A stretch of 64,000 bases of DNA from positions 2,790,001 through 2,854,000 of the forward strand of contig NZ_CP108002.1 in the NCBI RefSeq assembly GCF_041435055.1. Reading direction: 5' to 3'. Under the pieces are notes generated by a model. The model saw only the letters and a program-made list of their open reading frames with translations. It did no database searches and was not told where the DNA came from. Positions 1 through 8,456 of this stretch are shown in pieces; positions within the stretch are counted from its first letter, which is position 1, and the number at the start of each line of letters is the position of its first letter. Position numbers and translations under genes: made by a program. This DNA is from Streptomyces sp. NBC_00341. Its GTDB lineage: Bacteria; Actinomycetota; Actinomycetes; Streptomycetales; Streptomycetaceae.

Positions 1-1
1 C

Positions 2-217
2 TATCTGCTGCACGGGTTCCTGGTGAAGGGCGCCGACTACTCGGGCCTCTTCGACCACAACGACTGGCTGATCTCGCCCACCGGGCTGGTGCTCGTCACC
101 GTGGCCGCCTCGGTCGGGGTGACGCTGCTGTGCACGCCGCCGGTGCGACGGGTCATGCGCTGTGTGACCGAACCGGACATGAACTGGGCGTTCCGGCGGG
201 ACGCCGCCAAGATCTGA
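2..217 (+). CDS. C-terminal fragment, probable membrane acyltransferase
   Basis: Only the last 71 residues are present, because the gene enters from the left edge. The fragment starts in a hydrophobic stretch (YLLHGFLVKG), continues with a clear membrane helix (LVLVTVAASVGVTLLCTPPV) and ends in a charged cytoplasmic tail (RRVMRCVTEPDMNWAFRRDAAKI has one acidic and several basic residues). An LLHG motif before the last helix is common in acyltransferase-3/OafA-type membrane acyltransferases, so that is my best guess. No catalytic residue is in view, so another polytopic membrane protein is possible. It converges on the HD-domain gene and shares a strong hairpin with it. Confidence 0.5.
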   Translation, partial: YLLHGFLVKGADYSGLFDHNDWLISPTGLVLVTVAASVGVTLLCTPPVRRVMRCVTEPDMNWAFRRDAAKI

Positions 218-222
218 GACTT

Positions 223-290
223 CGGGATTGAGCCAACACGGCGGAGCCGGACCCGGTCGGGTCCGGCTCCGCCGTGTTGGCTCAATCCCG
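223..290. terminator. Bidirectional terminator, 32-bp perfect stem
   Basis: Positions 223-254 are perfectly complementary to 259-290, leaving a 4-nt GGTC loop. The hairpin sits between two convergent genes and would work on both transcripts. The stop codon of the HD-domain gene (282-284) lies inside the right arm. Confidence 0.85.
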
Positions 291-767
291 ACGGTCGGTG
301 GGTGATTCCGGGGCGGTGAGTCCGAGCAGGCTCCGCACCTGCGCATACTTCGCGGCCAGCCGGGTACGGGTCGCCGGGTCCAGGACCGCGAGGCGGACCG
401 GGTCCGCGTTGTGCGCGAGGTCGGACTCCTTGATCAGCAGTGCGCCCGGAGTGGCCAGGATGCGGCGGGCGTACGCCGGCAGCTCCTCGCCCTCCCGCTT
501 GCTGACGGCCAGGACCATGTCCTTGACCCGCTGCGGCAGCGCGGCCCCGGCCAGCCAGCGCTCCGACAGCGCGTCGTCCTCGACCGCGTCGTGCAGCCAG
601 GCGGCTGCGATCTGCTCGTCGCTGCCGCCCCTGGCCCGTACGCCCTCCGCGACGGCCGCGAGGTGTTCGGCGTACGGGCGTCCCGCCTTGTCCCGCTGAC
701 CCTCGTGGGCCGCACGGGCGATGCGCTCGACTTCGGCCGGGGTCAGGTGTATGCGGGGTGCCGTCAT
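282..767 (-). CDS. HD-domain phosphohydrolase-like protein
   Basis: This 161-residue protein resembles the N-terminal HD domain of RelA/SpoT enzymes. The sequence shows AHEGQRDKAGRPYAEHL near residues 20-36, then AAWLHDAVEDD near residues 60-70. These carry the paired His and His-Asp metal ligands expected for a (p)ppGpp hydrolase-like or general nucleotide phosphohydrolase fold. No synthetase, TGS or ACT domain follows, so it is a stand-alone small HD protein. The start ATG lies only 9 bases after the stop of the upstream ABC permease on the same strand, so the two are probably cotranscribed. The substrate cannot be told from sequence. Confidence 0.8.
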   Translation of the reverse strand: MTAPRIHLTPAEVERIARAAHEGQRDKAGRPYAEHLAAVAEGVRARGGSDEQIAAAWLHDAVEDDALSERWLAGAALPQRVKDMVLAVSKREGEELPAYARRILATPGALLIKESDLAHNADPVRLAVLDPATRTRLAAKYAQVRSLLGLTAPESPTDRRD

Positions 768-776
768 GGCCCGACT

Positions 777-3290
777 CTACGGTCGGCCCGCGGCCCGGCC
801 CAGGGCGGCGTGGGCCGGCACCAGTGCGGCGGCGAGGCCGAGGCCCACCGTGGCGGCCAGGAACGATCCGTACAACGCGGGCGGGATGTACGGGGATTCG
901 CCGGTCAGGCCCCGCATCATCGGGATGAGCGTGGCCAGCGCGATGGCCGTGCCGAGCGCGGCCCCGGCCACGGTGACCAGCAGGGCCTCCCAGCGGATCA
1001 TGCCCATGACCTGGCGGCGGGTGGAGCCGACGAGCCGGAGCATGGTCAGTTCCCCGCGGCGGTCCAGGACGGTCATCACCAGTGTGTTGACCGCCGCGAC
1101 GGCTGCGAATCCGCCGAGGACCGAGGCCATGACGGTGTTGGCCCACGCGTTCAGCTCGCGGTCCCGGCTCTGCGCGGTGGCGTAGCCGGAGGGGTCTGTG
1201 ACGGTGCCGAGTGCGGCGAGCCGCTCCGCGCCCGCCGGGGTCGCCCGTACGAGTACGTCGGAGGCGTACGGCGAGGTGACGTGGGTCAGCAGGTCGGCGG
1301 AAGGGAGGGTGACGAGGGCGGTGCCCAGGCCTCTTCCGTAGACCGCGACGATCTTCGGCGACGCCTTGGTGCCGTCCGGCAGGCGCAGCGCGAGGCGGTC
1401 GCCGGTGTGCACCTTCGCCGAACCGGCGAGCGTGGTGTCGATGGCGACGGTGCCGGGGGCCAGCGCGTCGAGTGATCCGGTGCGGACGTCGAGGTCCTGG
1501 ACGGCGGCGAGTTCACGGCTGGAGCCGATGACTCCCTGCGCCGGGGCGTTCTCCAGCCAGGTGTCGCCGCCCGATCCGGCGGGGACCAGCACGGAGGTGC
1601 GGAGCAGTCCGACGGCGGTGGAGACGCCGGGGGTCGTGGCGGCGCGTTCGGTGGCGTCGGAGGCGAGGCCGTCCGGTGCGGAGACGATGCGGTCCGCGGT
1701 GACGGCGGCACGCTGCTGGTGCTCGATCGCCCGGTCCTCGCTGGTGTGCATGAAGACGAGCGTCGAGGAGAAGGCCATGGCGAGCACGATCGGCGTGATC
1801 GCGGAGGCCATCCGCCGGGAGTTGGCGCGGGAGTTGGCCGCGGCCAGCGAGGCGGAGGGGCCGCCGGCCCGCAGCGGGAGGCCGAGGACGGAGGCGCAGA
1901 TGCGGGCGATCAGCGGGCCGAGCAGTCCGACCGCGAGCATGAAGAGCATGACCACACCGAGTGCGGCGTTGGCCGCGTCGTCGCCGGTCTGCGAGGCGGC
2001 GACGCCCGCGAGGACGCCGCCACCGGCCAGCGCGGCGATACCCAGGGGTGTGCGGATCCAGCCGAACGGCGGGCGTTCCACGGCGGACTGGGCGAGCGCG
2101 AGGCCCGGCTTCGTCTTCGACGGACGGCGCGCGGCGGCGTAGCCGGCGCCCAGCGCGGTGAGCATCGTGGCGGCGACGGCGATCGTCAGTGGCAGCCAGG
2201 AGATCCGCAGCCCGACGGCGTCCGGGATGGCCCCCTTCGCCTTGAGCTGCCCGAACCACCAGGCGGCCAGGGCGATTCCGGGCAGGCAGCCGAGTGCGCC
2301 GGCGAGCGGGGCGACGAGCAGGGCCTCGGTGGCGATGCTGCGGCGCAGCTGGCGCGGGGTCGCCCCGATCGCACGCAGCAGGGCGAATTCGCGGCTGCGC
2401 TGGCCGACGGAGAGGGCGACCGTACCGGCGGCGGTGAAGACGGCGACCATGGTGGCGACGCCGCCGAAGGAGCCGCCGAGCCCGGTGAGGAGTTCCCTGG
2501 CGTCCGCGAGGCCCGGGTCCTCGACCGCGCCGCGGTCGTCGCCGGTGCTGACCCTGACGCCCGAGGTGTGGCCGAGGGCGTCGGATACCTGGCGGGCGAG
2601 GGCGGACGGGTCGGCGCCGTCGGCGGCGAGTACGGCGATGGCGTCGACCCGGCCGGGGTGGCCGGAGAGCGCCACGGCCTCGCGGTCGGTGAACCAGACG
2701 GTGGCGTCGGCGTCGGTGGTGCCGGAGACCCGGAACTCCTTCGGGCCCGCCGGGGTGTCCAGCGTGACGCGGTCACCGGTCCGGGCCCCGCCGTGGCCGG
2801 CCGGGACGACGACCTCGCCGGTGCGCGGCGCGTCGCCGGACGCGAGCCGGGTGCCGGTGAGCGCGGCGGAGCCCCAGCCGTGCGCGGTGAGGGGCGCGGA
2901 GTCCTGGTGCGCCGGGGAGCCGACGCCGTCGGTCGCGGCTACCCGGTGCACCGGGTAGCCGACGTCGCCGATCGCGGCCGTGGCGCCGGGGGCGGAGGCG
3001 GCCCTGGCGACCAGGGCGTCGGACAGCCGGGCGGTGTCCGGGAGCGCGCTGGACTCCTCGTGCCGGTCGTCCCCGCTGCCGACGGTCAGCCGGGCCTGCT
3101 GGTCCGCGGCGACGATCACCGGCGCCTTCGCGTAGCGGTCGGGCGGTACGGACGCGCGCACGCCGGTCTCCAGCAGGATGCCGCAGGCGGAGACGATGGC
3201 CGCGGCCAGCAGGAGTGCGACGAAGGTGCCCGCGAACGACGCGGGTTTGAAGCGTACGGCCGCGCGGGCCAGGCCGTTCGGGGTGAACAT
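777..3290 (-). CDS. ABC transporter permease, double FtsX domain
   Basis: This 837-residue membrane protein is the permease half of an ABC exporter of the MacB/FtsX type. It has an N-terminal helix (FAGTFVALLLAAAIVSACGILL), a long extracytoplasmic domain, a three-helix FtsX core near residues 260-390, a helix pair, a second extracytoplasmic domain and a second FtsX core at the C-terminus (VMASVLGGFAAVAAVNTLVM onward). The signature after the first core helix, REFALLRAIGATPRQLRR, is typical; the second core has GELTMLRLVGSTRRQVMG. The ATG at 3288-3290 overlaps the ATPase stop (ATGA), so translation is coupled. The open frame extends further upstream but there it only shadows the ATPase gene. 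The cargo is unknown; lipids, peptides or antibiotics are usual for the family. Confidence 0.93.
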   Translation of the reverse strand: MFTPNGLARAAVRFKPASFAGTFVALLLAAAIVSACGILLETGVRASVPPDRYAKAPVIVAADQQARLTVGSGDDRHEESSALPDTARLSDALVARAASAPGATAAIGDVGYPVHRVAATDGVGSPAHQDSAPLTAHGWGSAALTGTRLASGDAPRTGEVVVPAGHGGARTGDRVTLDTPAGPKEFRVSGTTDADATVWFTDREAVALSGHPGRVDAIAVLAADGADPSALARQVSDALGHTSGVRVSTGDDRGAVEDPGLADARELLTGLGGSFGGVATMVAVFTAAGTVALSVGQRSREFALLRAIGATPRQLRRSIATEALLVAPLAGALGCLPGIALAAWWFGQLKAKGAIPDAVGLRISWLPLTIAVAATMLTALGAGYAAARRPSKTKPGLALAQSAVERPPFGWIRTPLGIAALAGGGVLAGVAASQTGDDAANAALGVVMLFMLAVGLLGPLIARICASVLGLPLRAGGPSASLAAANSRANSRRMASAITPIVLAMAFSSTLVFMHTSEDRAIEHQQRAAVTADRIVSAPDGLASDATERAATTPGVSTAVGLLRTSVLVPAGSGGDTWLENAPAQGVIGSSRELAAVQDLDVRTGSLDALAPGTVAIDTTLAGSAKVHTGDRLALRLPDGTKASPKIVAVYGRGLGTALVTLPSADLLTHVTSPYASDVLVRATPAGAERLAALGTVTDPSGYATAQSRDRELNAWANTVMASVLGGFAAVAAVNTLVMTVLDRRGELTMLRLVGSTRRQVMGMIRWEALLVTVAGAALGTAIALATLIPMMRGLTGESPYIPPALYGSFLAATVGLGLAAALVPAHAALGRAAGRP

Positions 3291-4144
3291 CAGGCGGCGG
3301 CCCTTGCGTGCTCGGGGGCGGTCAGCGCGGTCATCCGTGCGGCGATCCGGTCGGCGCCCGCGCGGGGCAGCCGGTCCGCGATCTCGCCGTCGGCGAGGAA
3401 GAGCACGTGGTCCGCGTAGGCGGCGGCCACCGGGTCGTGCGTGACCATCACGACGGTCGCGCCGAGGGTGTCGACCGCGTGGCGGAGCAGCTGGAGGATC
3501 TCGGCGGCGGTGGTGGTGTCGAGGGCGCCGGTCGGCTCGTCGGCGAAGATCACGTCGGGCCGGGTGACCAGGGCGCGGGCGACGGCGACGCGCTGCTGCT
3601 GGCCGCCGGAGAGCTGGCCTGGGCGCCGGTTCCCCTTGTCGCCGAGGCCGACCCGGGCGAGCATCTCGGCTGCCTCGCGGCGGCTGCGGGCGGAGCCGGT
3701 GCGCTGTCCGGCCAGGCGCATGGGCAGGACGACGTTCTGCTCGACCGTGAGGGACGGGAGCAGGTTGAACGCCTGGAAGACGAAGCCGAGCCGGCTGCGG
3801 CGCAGTTCGGTGAGCTTGTTCTCGCTCATGCCGGTGATCTCCGTGCCGCCGAGGCTGACCGATCCCGCGGTGGGGCGGTCGAGTCCGGCCGCGCACTGGA
3901 GGAACGTCGACTTGCCGGAGCCGGAGGGGCCCATCACCGCGGTGAAGCTGCCCCTCGGCAGGGCGAGGTCGATGCCGCGCAGGGCGTGGACGGCCGATCC
4001 GCCCCGGCCGTACTGCCTGCGGACACCGCGCAGTTCGACGGCCGGGTCCGCGAGGACGGGCCCCGCGTGGTCGTGCGCCGTACGGGCCTCACGTACTGCC
4101 CGCACGCTCTCCCGCGCTCCCTGCCTGGTGCGCCGAAGCCCCAT
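3290..4144 (-). CDS. ABC transporter ATP-binding protein (MacB-type)
   Basis: This 284-residue ATPase has Walker A GPSGSGKST, a Q-loop (VFQAFNLLPSLT), the signature LSGGQQQR, Walker B VIFADEPTGALD and the switch His (VMVTHD). The FNLLPSLTVEQNV stretch is typical of the LolD/MacB exporter class. It is paired with the FtsX permease through a 4-bp stop/start overlap. I chose ATG 4144 because an in-frame extension to 4336 reads through low-complexity repeat DNA. A 26-residue Arg-rich N-terminal extension precedes the ABC domain. Confidence 0.95.
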   Translation of the reverse strand: MGLRRTRQGARESVRAVREARTAHDHAGPVLADPAVELRGVRRQYGRGGSAVHALRGIDLALPRGSFTAVMGPSGSGKSTFLQCAAGLDRPTAGSVSLGGTEITGMSENKLTELRRSRLGFVFQAFNLLPSLTVEQNVVLPMRLAGQRTGSARSRREAAEMLARVGLGDKGNRRPGQLSGGQQQRVAVARALVTRPDVIFADEPTGALDTTTAAEILQLLRHAVDTLGATVVMVTHDPVAAAYADHVLFLADGEIADRLPRAGADRIAARMTALTAPEHARAAA

Positions 4145-4272
4145 GGTGTCCGCCTTCCGTAGCCATCCGTGATCGGTCCTTCGAACGTACGGATCCGTCC
4201 TGGTCCGGGGCCATGACGGCGGCTGGCGGATCGGGGGTGGGGAAAACCCCAGGGAGACCCGTCGGGAGACCG

Positions 4273-4314
4273 GGTTGGAGGCCCGGTTGGAGGCCCGTCG
4301 GAGGCCCGGTCGGG
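4273..4314. repeat. 12-bp tandem repeat upstream of ABC exporter
   Basis: About three and a half copies of a 12-bp unit (core GGTTGGAGGCCC, drifting to GTCGGAGGCCC) lie in the divergent region between the ABC exporter and the antiporter. It is low-complexity DNA with no recognised function. Confidence 0.6.
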
Positions 4315-4330
4315 GTGGTGATACTTGCAA

Positions 4331-4361
4331 CGTCAATCATTCGGTAAACTAATTACTGACG
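4331..4361. promoter_or_regulatory. Imperfect dyad in AT-rich divergent promoter region
   Basis: CGTCAATCAT (4331-4340) and ATTACTGACG (4352-4361) form an imperfect inverted repeat (8 of 10 pairs) around an 11-nt centre. The patch is clearly AT-richer than its surroundings and lies just upstream of the antiporter gene. It may be an operator or promoter core; no local regulator gene is present. Confidence 0.4.
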
Positions 4362-4377
4362 ATTCCTTGACGCTCTC

Positions 4378-5592
4378 TTGACCAAACGAAGGACTGGGCT
4401 CATCGGACACGCAGAGACGCTCATCGCCATGGGCGGCGCCTTCCTGGCCGCCGCCGTTCTCGCCCGCGTCGGCAGCCGCATCGGACTGCCGACCATCCCC
4501 CTGTTCATCCTGGCCGGGATCCTGCTCGGCCCGCACACCCCCGGCATCGTCCTCGTCGCGGACCCGCACGACCTGGAGATGCTCTCCGCGCTCGGCCTGG
4601 TGCTGCTGCTCTTCTACCTCGGCCTGGAGTTCCACCTCGACGACCTCAAGGCGGGCGGGCGCAGGATGGCGCTCGCCGGCGGCGCCTATCTCGTCCTGAA
4701 CGTCGGCGCCGGGCTCGGCTTCGGCTTCGCGCTGGGCTGGGGCACCTCGGAGGCGCTGGTGCTGGCCGGGGTGCTCGGCATCTCGTCGTCGGCCATCGTC
4801 ACCAAGGTCCTGGTCGACCTGGGCCGGATCGGCAATCCGGAGACCAAGCCGATCCTCGGCATCATCGTCGTCGAGGACGTGTTCCTCGCGCTGTACCTGG
4901 CCGCCCTCCAGCCCATCCTCTCGGGCGCCGACAGCCTCGCGGCGGCGGCGGTCGACGGCGGAAAGGCCTTCGGCTTCCTGCTGGCGCTGGCCCTCGCCGC
5001 CCGCTTCGGCACCAGGCTCATCAGCAAGCTGATCAACACCAAGGACGACGAGCTCCTCGTCATCTCCTTCCTCGGCGCGGCGGTCCTGGTGGCCGGCATC
5101 TCGGAGTGGTTCGGGGTCGCGGACGCCATCGGCGCCTTCATGGTGGGCCTGATGCTCGGCAGCACCTCCTCCGGCGAGCGCATCCTCAAACTGGTCCACC
5201 CGCTGCGGGACGCCTTCGGCGCGATCTTCTTCTTCGCCTTCGGCCTCTCCATCAACCCCGGTGATCTGCCGGTCGTGCTGTGGGCGGTACTGGCCGCCGT
5301 CGCCGTGACCCTCGCCATGAACGTCCTCGCGGGAATCGCCACCGCCAAGCTGTACGGGTTCGGCCCGCAGGCCACGGCGAACATCTCCACCACCCTGGTG
5401 GCGCGCGGCGAGTTCGCGCTGATCCTCGCCACGATGGCGGCGGGCGCCGGACTCGACGAGCGGCTCGCGCCGTTCATCGCCGGATACGTGCTCGTCCTCG
5501 CGGTCCTGGCCCCGCTGGTGGCCGGACGCTCGCACTGGCTGGCCAGAATCCTTCCGGGCGGACGCGATACCGCGCTCACCCCGATCCGGTGA
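4378..5592 (+). CDS. Cation:proton antiporter, CPA2/KefB type
   Basis: This roughly 400-residue integral membrane protein has a dozen or so hydrophobic segments and belongs to the monovalent cation:proton antiporter-2 family. Supporting stretches are IGLPTIPLFILAGILLGPHT near the N-terminus, LVLLLFYLGLEFHL, LGISSSAIVTKVLVDLG and the GVADAIGAFMVGLMLG region. No cytoplasmic TrkA-N/RCK domain is fused and no TrkA-C partner gene is adjacent, although many actinobacterial relatives have one just upstream. The start is uncertain. TTG 4378 has no good Shine-Dalgarno; a GAAGGA at 4388-4393 points at codons 4399-4402 (CTC ATC); the first in-frame ATG is at 4429. Likely role: K+ or Na+/H+ exchange and pH or osmotic balance. 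Confidence 0.85.
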   Translation: MTKRRTGLIGHAETLIAMGGAFLAAAVLARVGSRIGLPTIPLFILAGILLGPHTPGIVLVADPHDLEMLSALGLVLLLFYLGLEFHLDDLKAGGRRMALAGGAYLVLNVGAGLGFGFALGWGTSEALVLAGVLGISSSAIVTKVLVDLGRIGNPETKPILGIIVVEDVFLALYLAALQPILSGADSLAAAAVDGGKAFGFLLALALAARFGTRLISKLINTKDDELLVISFLGAAVLVAGISEWFGVADAIGAFMVGLMLGSTSSGERILKLVHPLRDAFGAIFFFAFGLSINPGDLPVVLWAVLAAVAVTLAMNVLAGIATAKLYGFGPQATANISTTLVARGEFALILATMAAGAGLDERLAPFIAGYVLVLAVLAPLVAGRSHWLARILPGGRDTALTPIR

Positions 5593-5642
5593 CGGACCGC
5601 AAGCCGTTGACGTACGCCCGGTTCGGGCCGGTTACGTACGGT

Positions 5643-6788
5643 TCAGGATTTGCGTGACAGCAGGAGCAGTGCCCGGTCGTCATTGACGTCCTTGGCACAC
5701 GCCTCGATGAGGTGCCAGGCAGCACCCTCGAAGCCCGTCGAGACATAGCGGTCGGCCTCGCCGGTCAGCCGGTCGATGCCCTCCGCCATGTCCCGTTCGG
5801 ATGTCTCCACCAGTCCGTCGGTGAACAGCATCAGTACGTCCCCCGGGGCCAGCGAGCCCTTCACGGCGTCGAACTGCGCCCCGTCGTACACCCCGAGCAG
5901 GGGGCCTTCCGCTGCCATCTCCTCCCACCGGCCGCTGCCGGCGTGCAGTTGGAGGGCGGGGGGATGGCCGGCCGAGAGGAGTTCGTAGTCGCCGGATTCG
6001 AGGTCCAGGACCAGATGGATCGAGGTCGCGAAGCCCTCGTCCCAGTCCTGGCGCAGCAGGTAGCCGTTGGCCGCGGGCAGGAAGCCGTGCGGCGGCAGCG
6101 ATCCGAGGAGCCCGCCGAACGCGCCGGACAGCAGCAGCGCGCGGGAGCCCGCGTCCATGCCCTTGCCGGAGACGTCGGTGAGTACGGCCTCCAGGGTGCG
6201 GCCGCCATTGGTCCGGGCCGCGACGACGAAGTCGCCGGAGAAGGACTGCCCGCCCGCCGGGCGCAGCGACATCTCCCGGTGCCAGCCCTGCGGGAGCCGG
6301 GGCAGCGCGCTCTGCACCCGGATGCGTTCGCGCAGGTCGAAGAGCATGGTGCCGCCGCGCCGCCACGGCACGCCGACCCTGGCCCGGAACTGGGCGAGCA
6401 CCAGCCCGAAGAAGCCGCAGGCCGCCACCGTCAGCACGGTTCCGGGGGTGACCCCGACCGTGCCGTCCTTGAACGGGCCGAGCCGCACCGACTCGACGAT
6501 CAGGGCAGCGGCGGCGGCCGCGTACAGACCGAGCAGGCTGGCGGGCCGCAGCACCAGGCCGCCCGCGACGATCGGCAGGACGAGCGCGGTCGGTGAACAC
6601 CACACCGGGTTCAGCAGGGTGCCGCAGGTGATGGCCGGGATGATCAGCAACAGGGCGGCCAGGGCGATCCAGTCGGAGCCGTCGCCGCGGAAGTAGTCGA
6701 CGCCGGATCTGCGCAGCGTGCTGCGTACCCGGTGCGCCGATTTCCGCAATCGGGCCGGGTAGGTCTCTGCTCCTGCGCGTCGGGCCAT
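5643..6788 (-). CDS. Membrane SpoIIE-type PP2C serine phosphatase
   Basis: This 381-residue protein has an N-terminal membrane region of about four or five helices (for example WIALAALLLIIPAITCG and VLTVAACGFFGLVLAQF) followed by a SpoIIE/RsbU-type phosphatase domain from about residue 150. Metal-binding motifs are visible: SFSGDF, TDVSGKGMDAGSRA and the C-terminal MLFTDGLVE. These enzymes usually dephosphorylate anti-sigma-factor antagonists (STAS proteins) and so release alternative sigma factors. No anti-sigma or antagonist gene is adjacent. Such orphan SpoIIE phosphatases are abundant in streptomycetes. Start ATG 6788 was chosen because upstream in-frame sequence is not protein-like. Confidence 0.9.
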   Translation of the reverse strand: MARRAGAETYPARLRKSAHRVRSTLRRSGVDYFRGDGSDWIALAALLLIIPAITCGTLLNPVWCSPTALVLPIVAGGLVLRPASLLGLYAAAAAALIVESVRLGPFKDGTVGVTPGTVLTVAACGFFGLVLAQFRARVGVPWRRGGTMLFDLRERIRVQSALPRLPQGWHREMSLRPAGGQSFSGDFVVAARTNGGRTLEAVLTDVSGKGMDAGSRALLLSGAFGGLLGSLPPHGFLPAANGYLLRQDWDEGFATSIHLVLDLESGDYELLSAGHPPALQLHAGSGRWEEMAAEGPLLGVYDGAQFDAVKGSLAPGDVLMLFTDGLVETSERDMAEGIDRLTGEADRYVSTGFEGAAWHLIEACAKDVNDDRALLLLSRKS

Positions 6789-6893
6789 TGCGGGGACTTT
6801 ATCCACCCGACGGCCTCCGGTGCAGGGGGACCCCTGTGACAATGCGTTCGAAATCGGGTCGCCTGTCCGCCGAGCCCCTGGTAGGCATGCCAT

Positions 6894-8126
6894 ATGACTA
6901 CAGAGCTCCGCGTGTTGCAGCCGTCCGAATGGAACGAATGGTTCGAGTGCCTGGAGCTCGCCTTCGGAGGCGTGGCCGAACCGCCCGAGCAACGCGAGCT
7001 GGACGAGTCACTGACCGAGCACGAGCGCTCGCTCGGGATCTGGGACGGCCCCGATGTCGTCGCCACATCAGGGGCGTTCAGCTTCCGGCTGGCCGTTCCG
7101 GGCGGCGCGCTGGTGCCGGCCGCGGGCGTGACGATGGTCAGCGTCGCGGCCACCCACCGCAGGCGCGGGCTGCTGACCTCGATGATGCGCCGGCAGCTCG
7201 ACGACGTGCGGGCACTGGGTGAACCGGTCGCCGTGCTCACCGCGTCGGAGCCGGCGATCTACGGCCGGTACGGGTACGGGGCGGCGAGCCGCCAGATGTC
7301 CCTGACGATCGACACGGACCGGGTGCGGCTGACCGTCCCCGAGGGCACGGACGGGGTCCGGCTGCGGCACGCGAAGAAGGACGAGGCGGTCGCGGCCTGC
7401 GAGAGTGTGTACGCGCGCCTGGTGCCGGGCCGCCCCGGCACCCCGGCCCACGCTCCGGGCTGGGAGCGCAAGTCGCTCGTCGATCCGGTGAGTTCACGGG
7501 AGGGCGGCTCCGCGTTGCAGTGTGTCCTGGCCGAGCGGGACGGCGAAGTGCTGGGTTACACCACGTACCACATCAAACCGGACTGGGACACGGGTGGGCC
7601 CAAGGGCCGGGTCGTCGTGAGCGATCTGGCGGCGCTGGATCCGGCGGCGTACGCGGCGCTGTGGCGGTTCCTCTTCGGGATCGACCTGACGTCGACCGTC
7701 GAGGCACGGAACCGGCCGGTGGACGACGCGGTGCTGCACCTGGTCTCTGACGTGCGGCGGTGCGGGATCCAGGTCCGGGACTCGCTCCATGTGCGGCTGG
7801 TGGACGTGGGCGCGGCACTGGAGGCACGGAGCTACCGGGCGCCGGTGGATGTGGTGTTCGAGGTCGAGGACGCGTTCTGCCCCTGGAACGCGGGGCGTTG
7901 GCGGCTGACGGCCGACGTGAAGGGCGGCGCGTCGTGCAAGCGCACGCAGGACGCGGCGGATCTGGCGCTCTCGGTGCGGGAGTTGGGGACGGCGTACCTG
8001 GGCGGCGAATCGCTGGGCGCGTTGGCCCTGGCCGGGCGGGTACGGGAGGTGCGGGCGGGGGCGTTGGCGGAGGCGTCGTCGGCGTTCCTGTCCGACGTGG
8101 CGCCGTGGCTGCCCCGGGGGTTCTAG
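6894..8126 (+). CDS. eis: Eis-like GNAT N-acetyltransferase
   Basis: This 410-residue protein has the three-domain layout of the Eis family: an N-terminal GNAT fold, a second GNAT-like domain, and a C-terminal SCP2-like domain ending in a free Phe. The acetyl-CoA loop is VSVAATHRRRGLLTSMM (about residues 82-98), followed by the family motif AIYGRYGYGAAS around residues 120-131, which holds the conserved Tyr. In Mycobacterium Eis acetylates aminoglycosides at several amines, and the C-terminal carboxylate acts as general base. The native substrate of Streptomyces homologues is not known to me. It is divergent from the SpoIIE phosphatase and convergent with the Nei-type glycosylase across a repeat block. 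Confidence 0.88.
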   Translation: MTTELRVLQPSEWNEWFECLELAFGGVAEPPEQRELDESLTEHERSLGIWDGPDVVATSGAFSFRLAVPGGALVPAAGVTMVSVAATHRRRGLLTSMMRRQLDDVRALGEPVAVLTASEPAIYGRYGYGAASRQMSLTIDTDRVRLTVPEGTDGVRLRHAKKDEAVAACESVYARLVPGRPGTPAHAPGWERKSLVDPVSSREGGSALQCVLAERDGEVLGYTTYHIKPDWDTGGPKGRVVVSDLAALDPAAYAALWRFLFGIDLTSTVEARNRPVDDAVLHLVSDVRRCGIQVRDSLHVRLVDVGAALEARSYRAPVDVVFEVEDAFCPWNAGRWRLTADVKGGASCKRTQDAADLALSVRELGTAYLGGESLGALALAGRVREVRAGALAEASSAFLSDVAPWLPRGF

Positions 8127-8456
8127 CCTGCCGGGTGCGTCCGGCGCCCCGCTCTGTCCTCAATCGCCGGACGGGCTTGATTTGCCCTGGTGCGCGCGTT
8201 TCCGCCGAGCGCCGCGGGCTGCCGCGCAGCGCCCTCCGGGCGTCTTGTCCTCAATCGCCGGACGGGCTTGATTTGGCCGGACGGGCTTGAATTGGCCGGG
8301 CGGGCTGGCTTTGCCCGGGTGGGCTGGATTGTCGCGGACAGGCGTGACAATCAAGCCCGCCCGGCGATTGAGGGCAATCAAGCCTGTCCGGCGTTTGAGG
8401 ACAAACCGAGCCCGTCCGGCGATTGAGGACAACCGGGCGGCCTGTGCGGCCCGCGC
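8127..8456. repeat. Intergenic block of dispersed ~30-bp repeats, both orientations
   Basis: This 330-bp gap between convergent genes holds no gene. It contains two identical 30-nt copies of a unit with core CAATCGCCGGACGGGCTTGA (8155-8184 and 8246-8275), a partial copy (8275-8295), then three inverted copies (about 8348-8373, 8376-8403 and 8406-8432). The forward and inverted copies can pair into a large stem-loop. Related copies occur at 25741-25764 and 31727-31755. Probable role: bidirectional termination or a REP-like element. Confidence 0.8.

Noticed and set aside
3291..3896. Upstream in-frame extension of the ABC permease
   Set aside because: It overlaps the ATPase gene in another frame and reads as Arg/Pro-rich junk. 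ATG 3290 with ATGA coupling is the natural start.
4145..4340. Small minus-strand ORF with PTGLQPGLQPGLP repeats
   Set aside because: The repeats come from 12-bp tandem DNA; no ribosome binding site or conserved feature, and it overlaps the promoter region of the ABC exporter.
8155..8432. Possible CRISPR array
   Set aside because: Copies are in both orientations with irregular, partly absent spacers, and no cas genes are present. It fits a REP-type element better.
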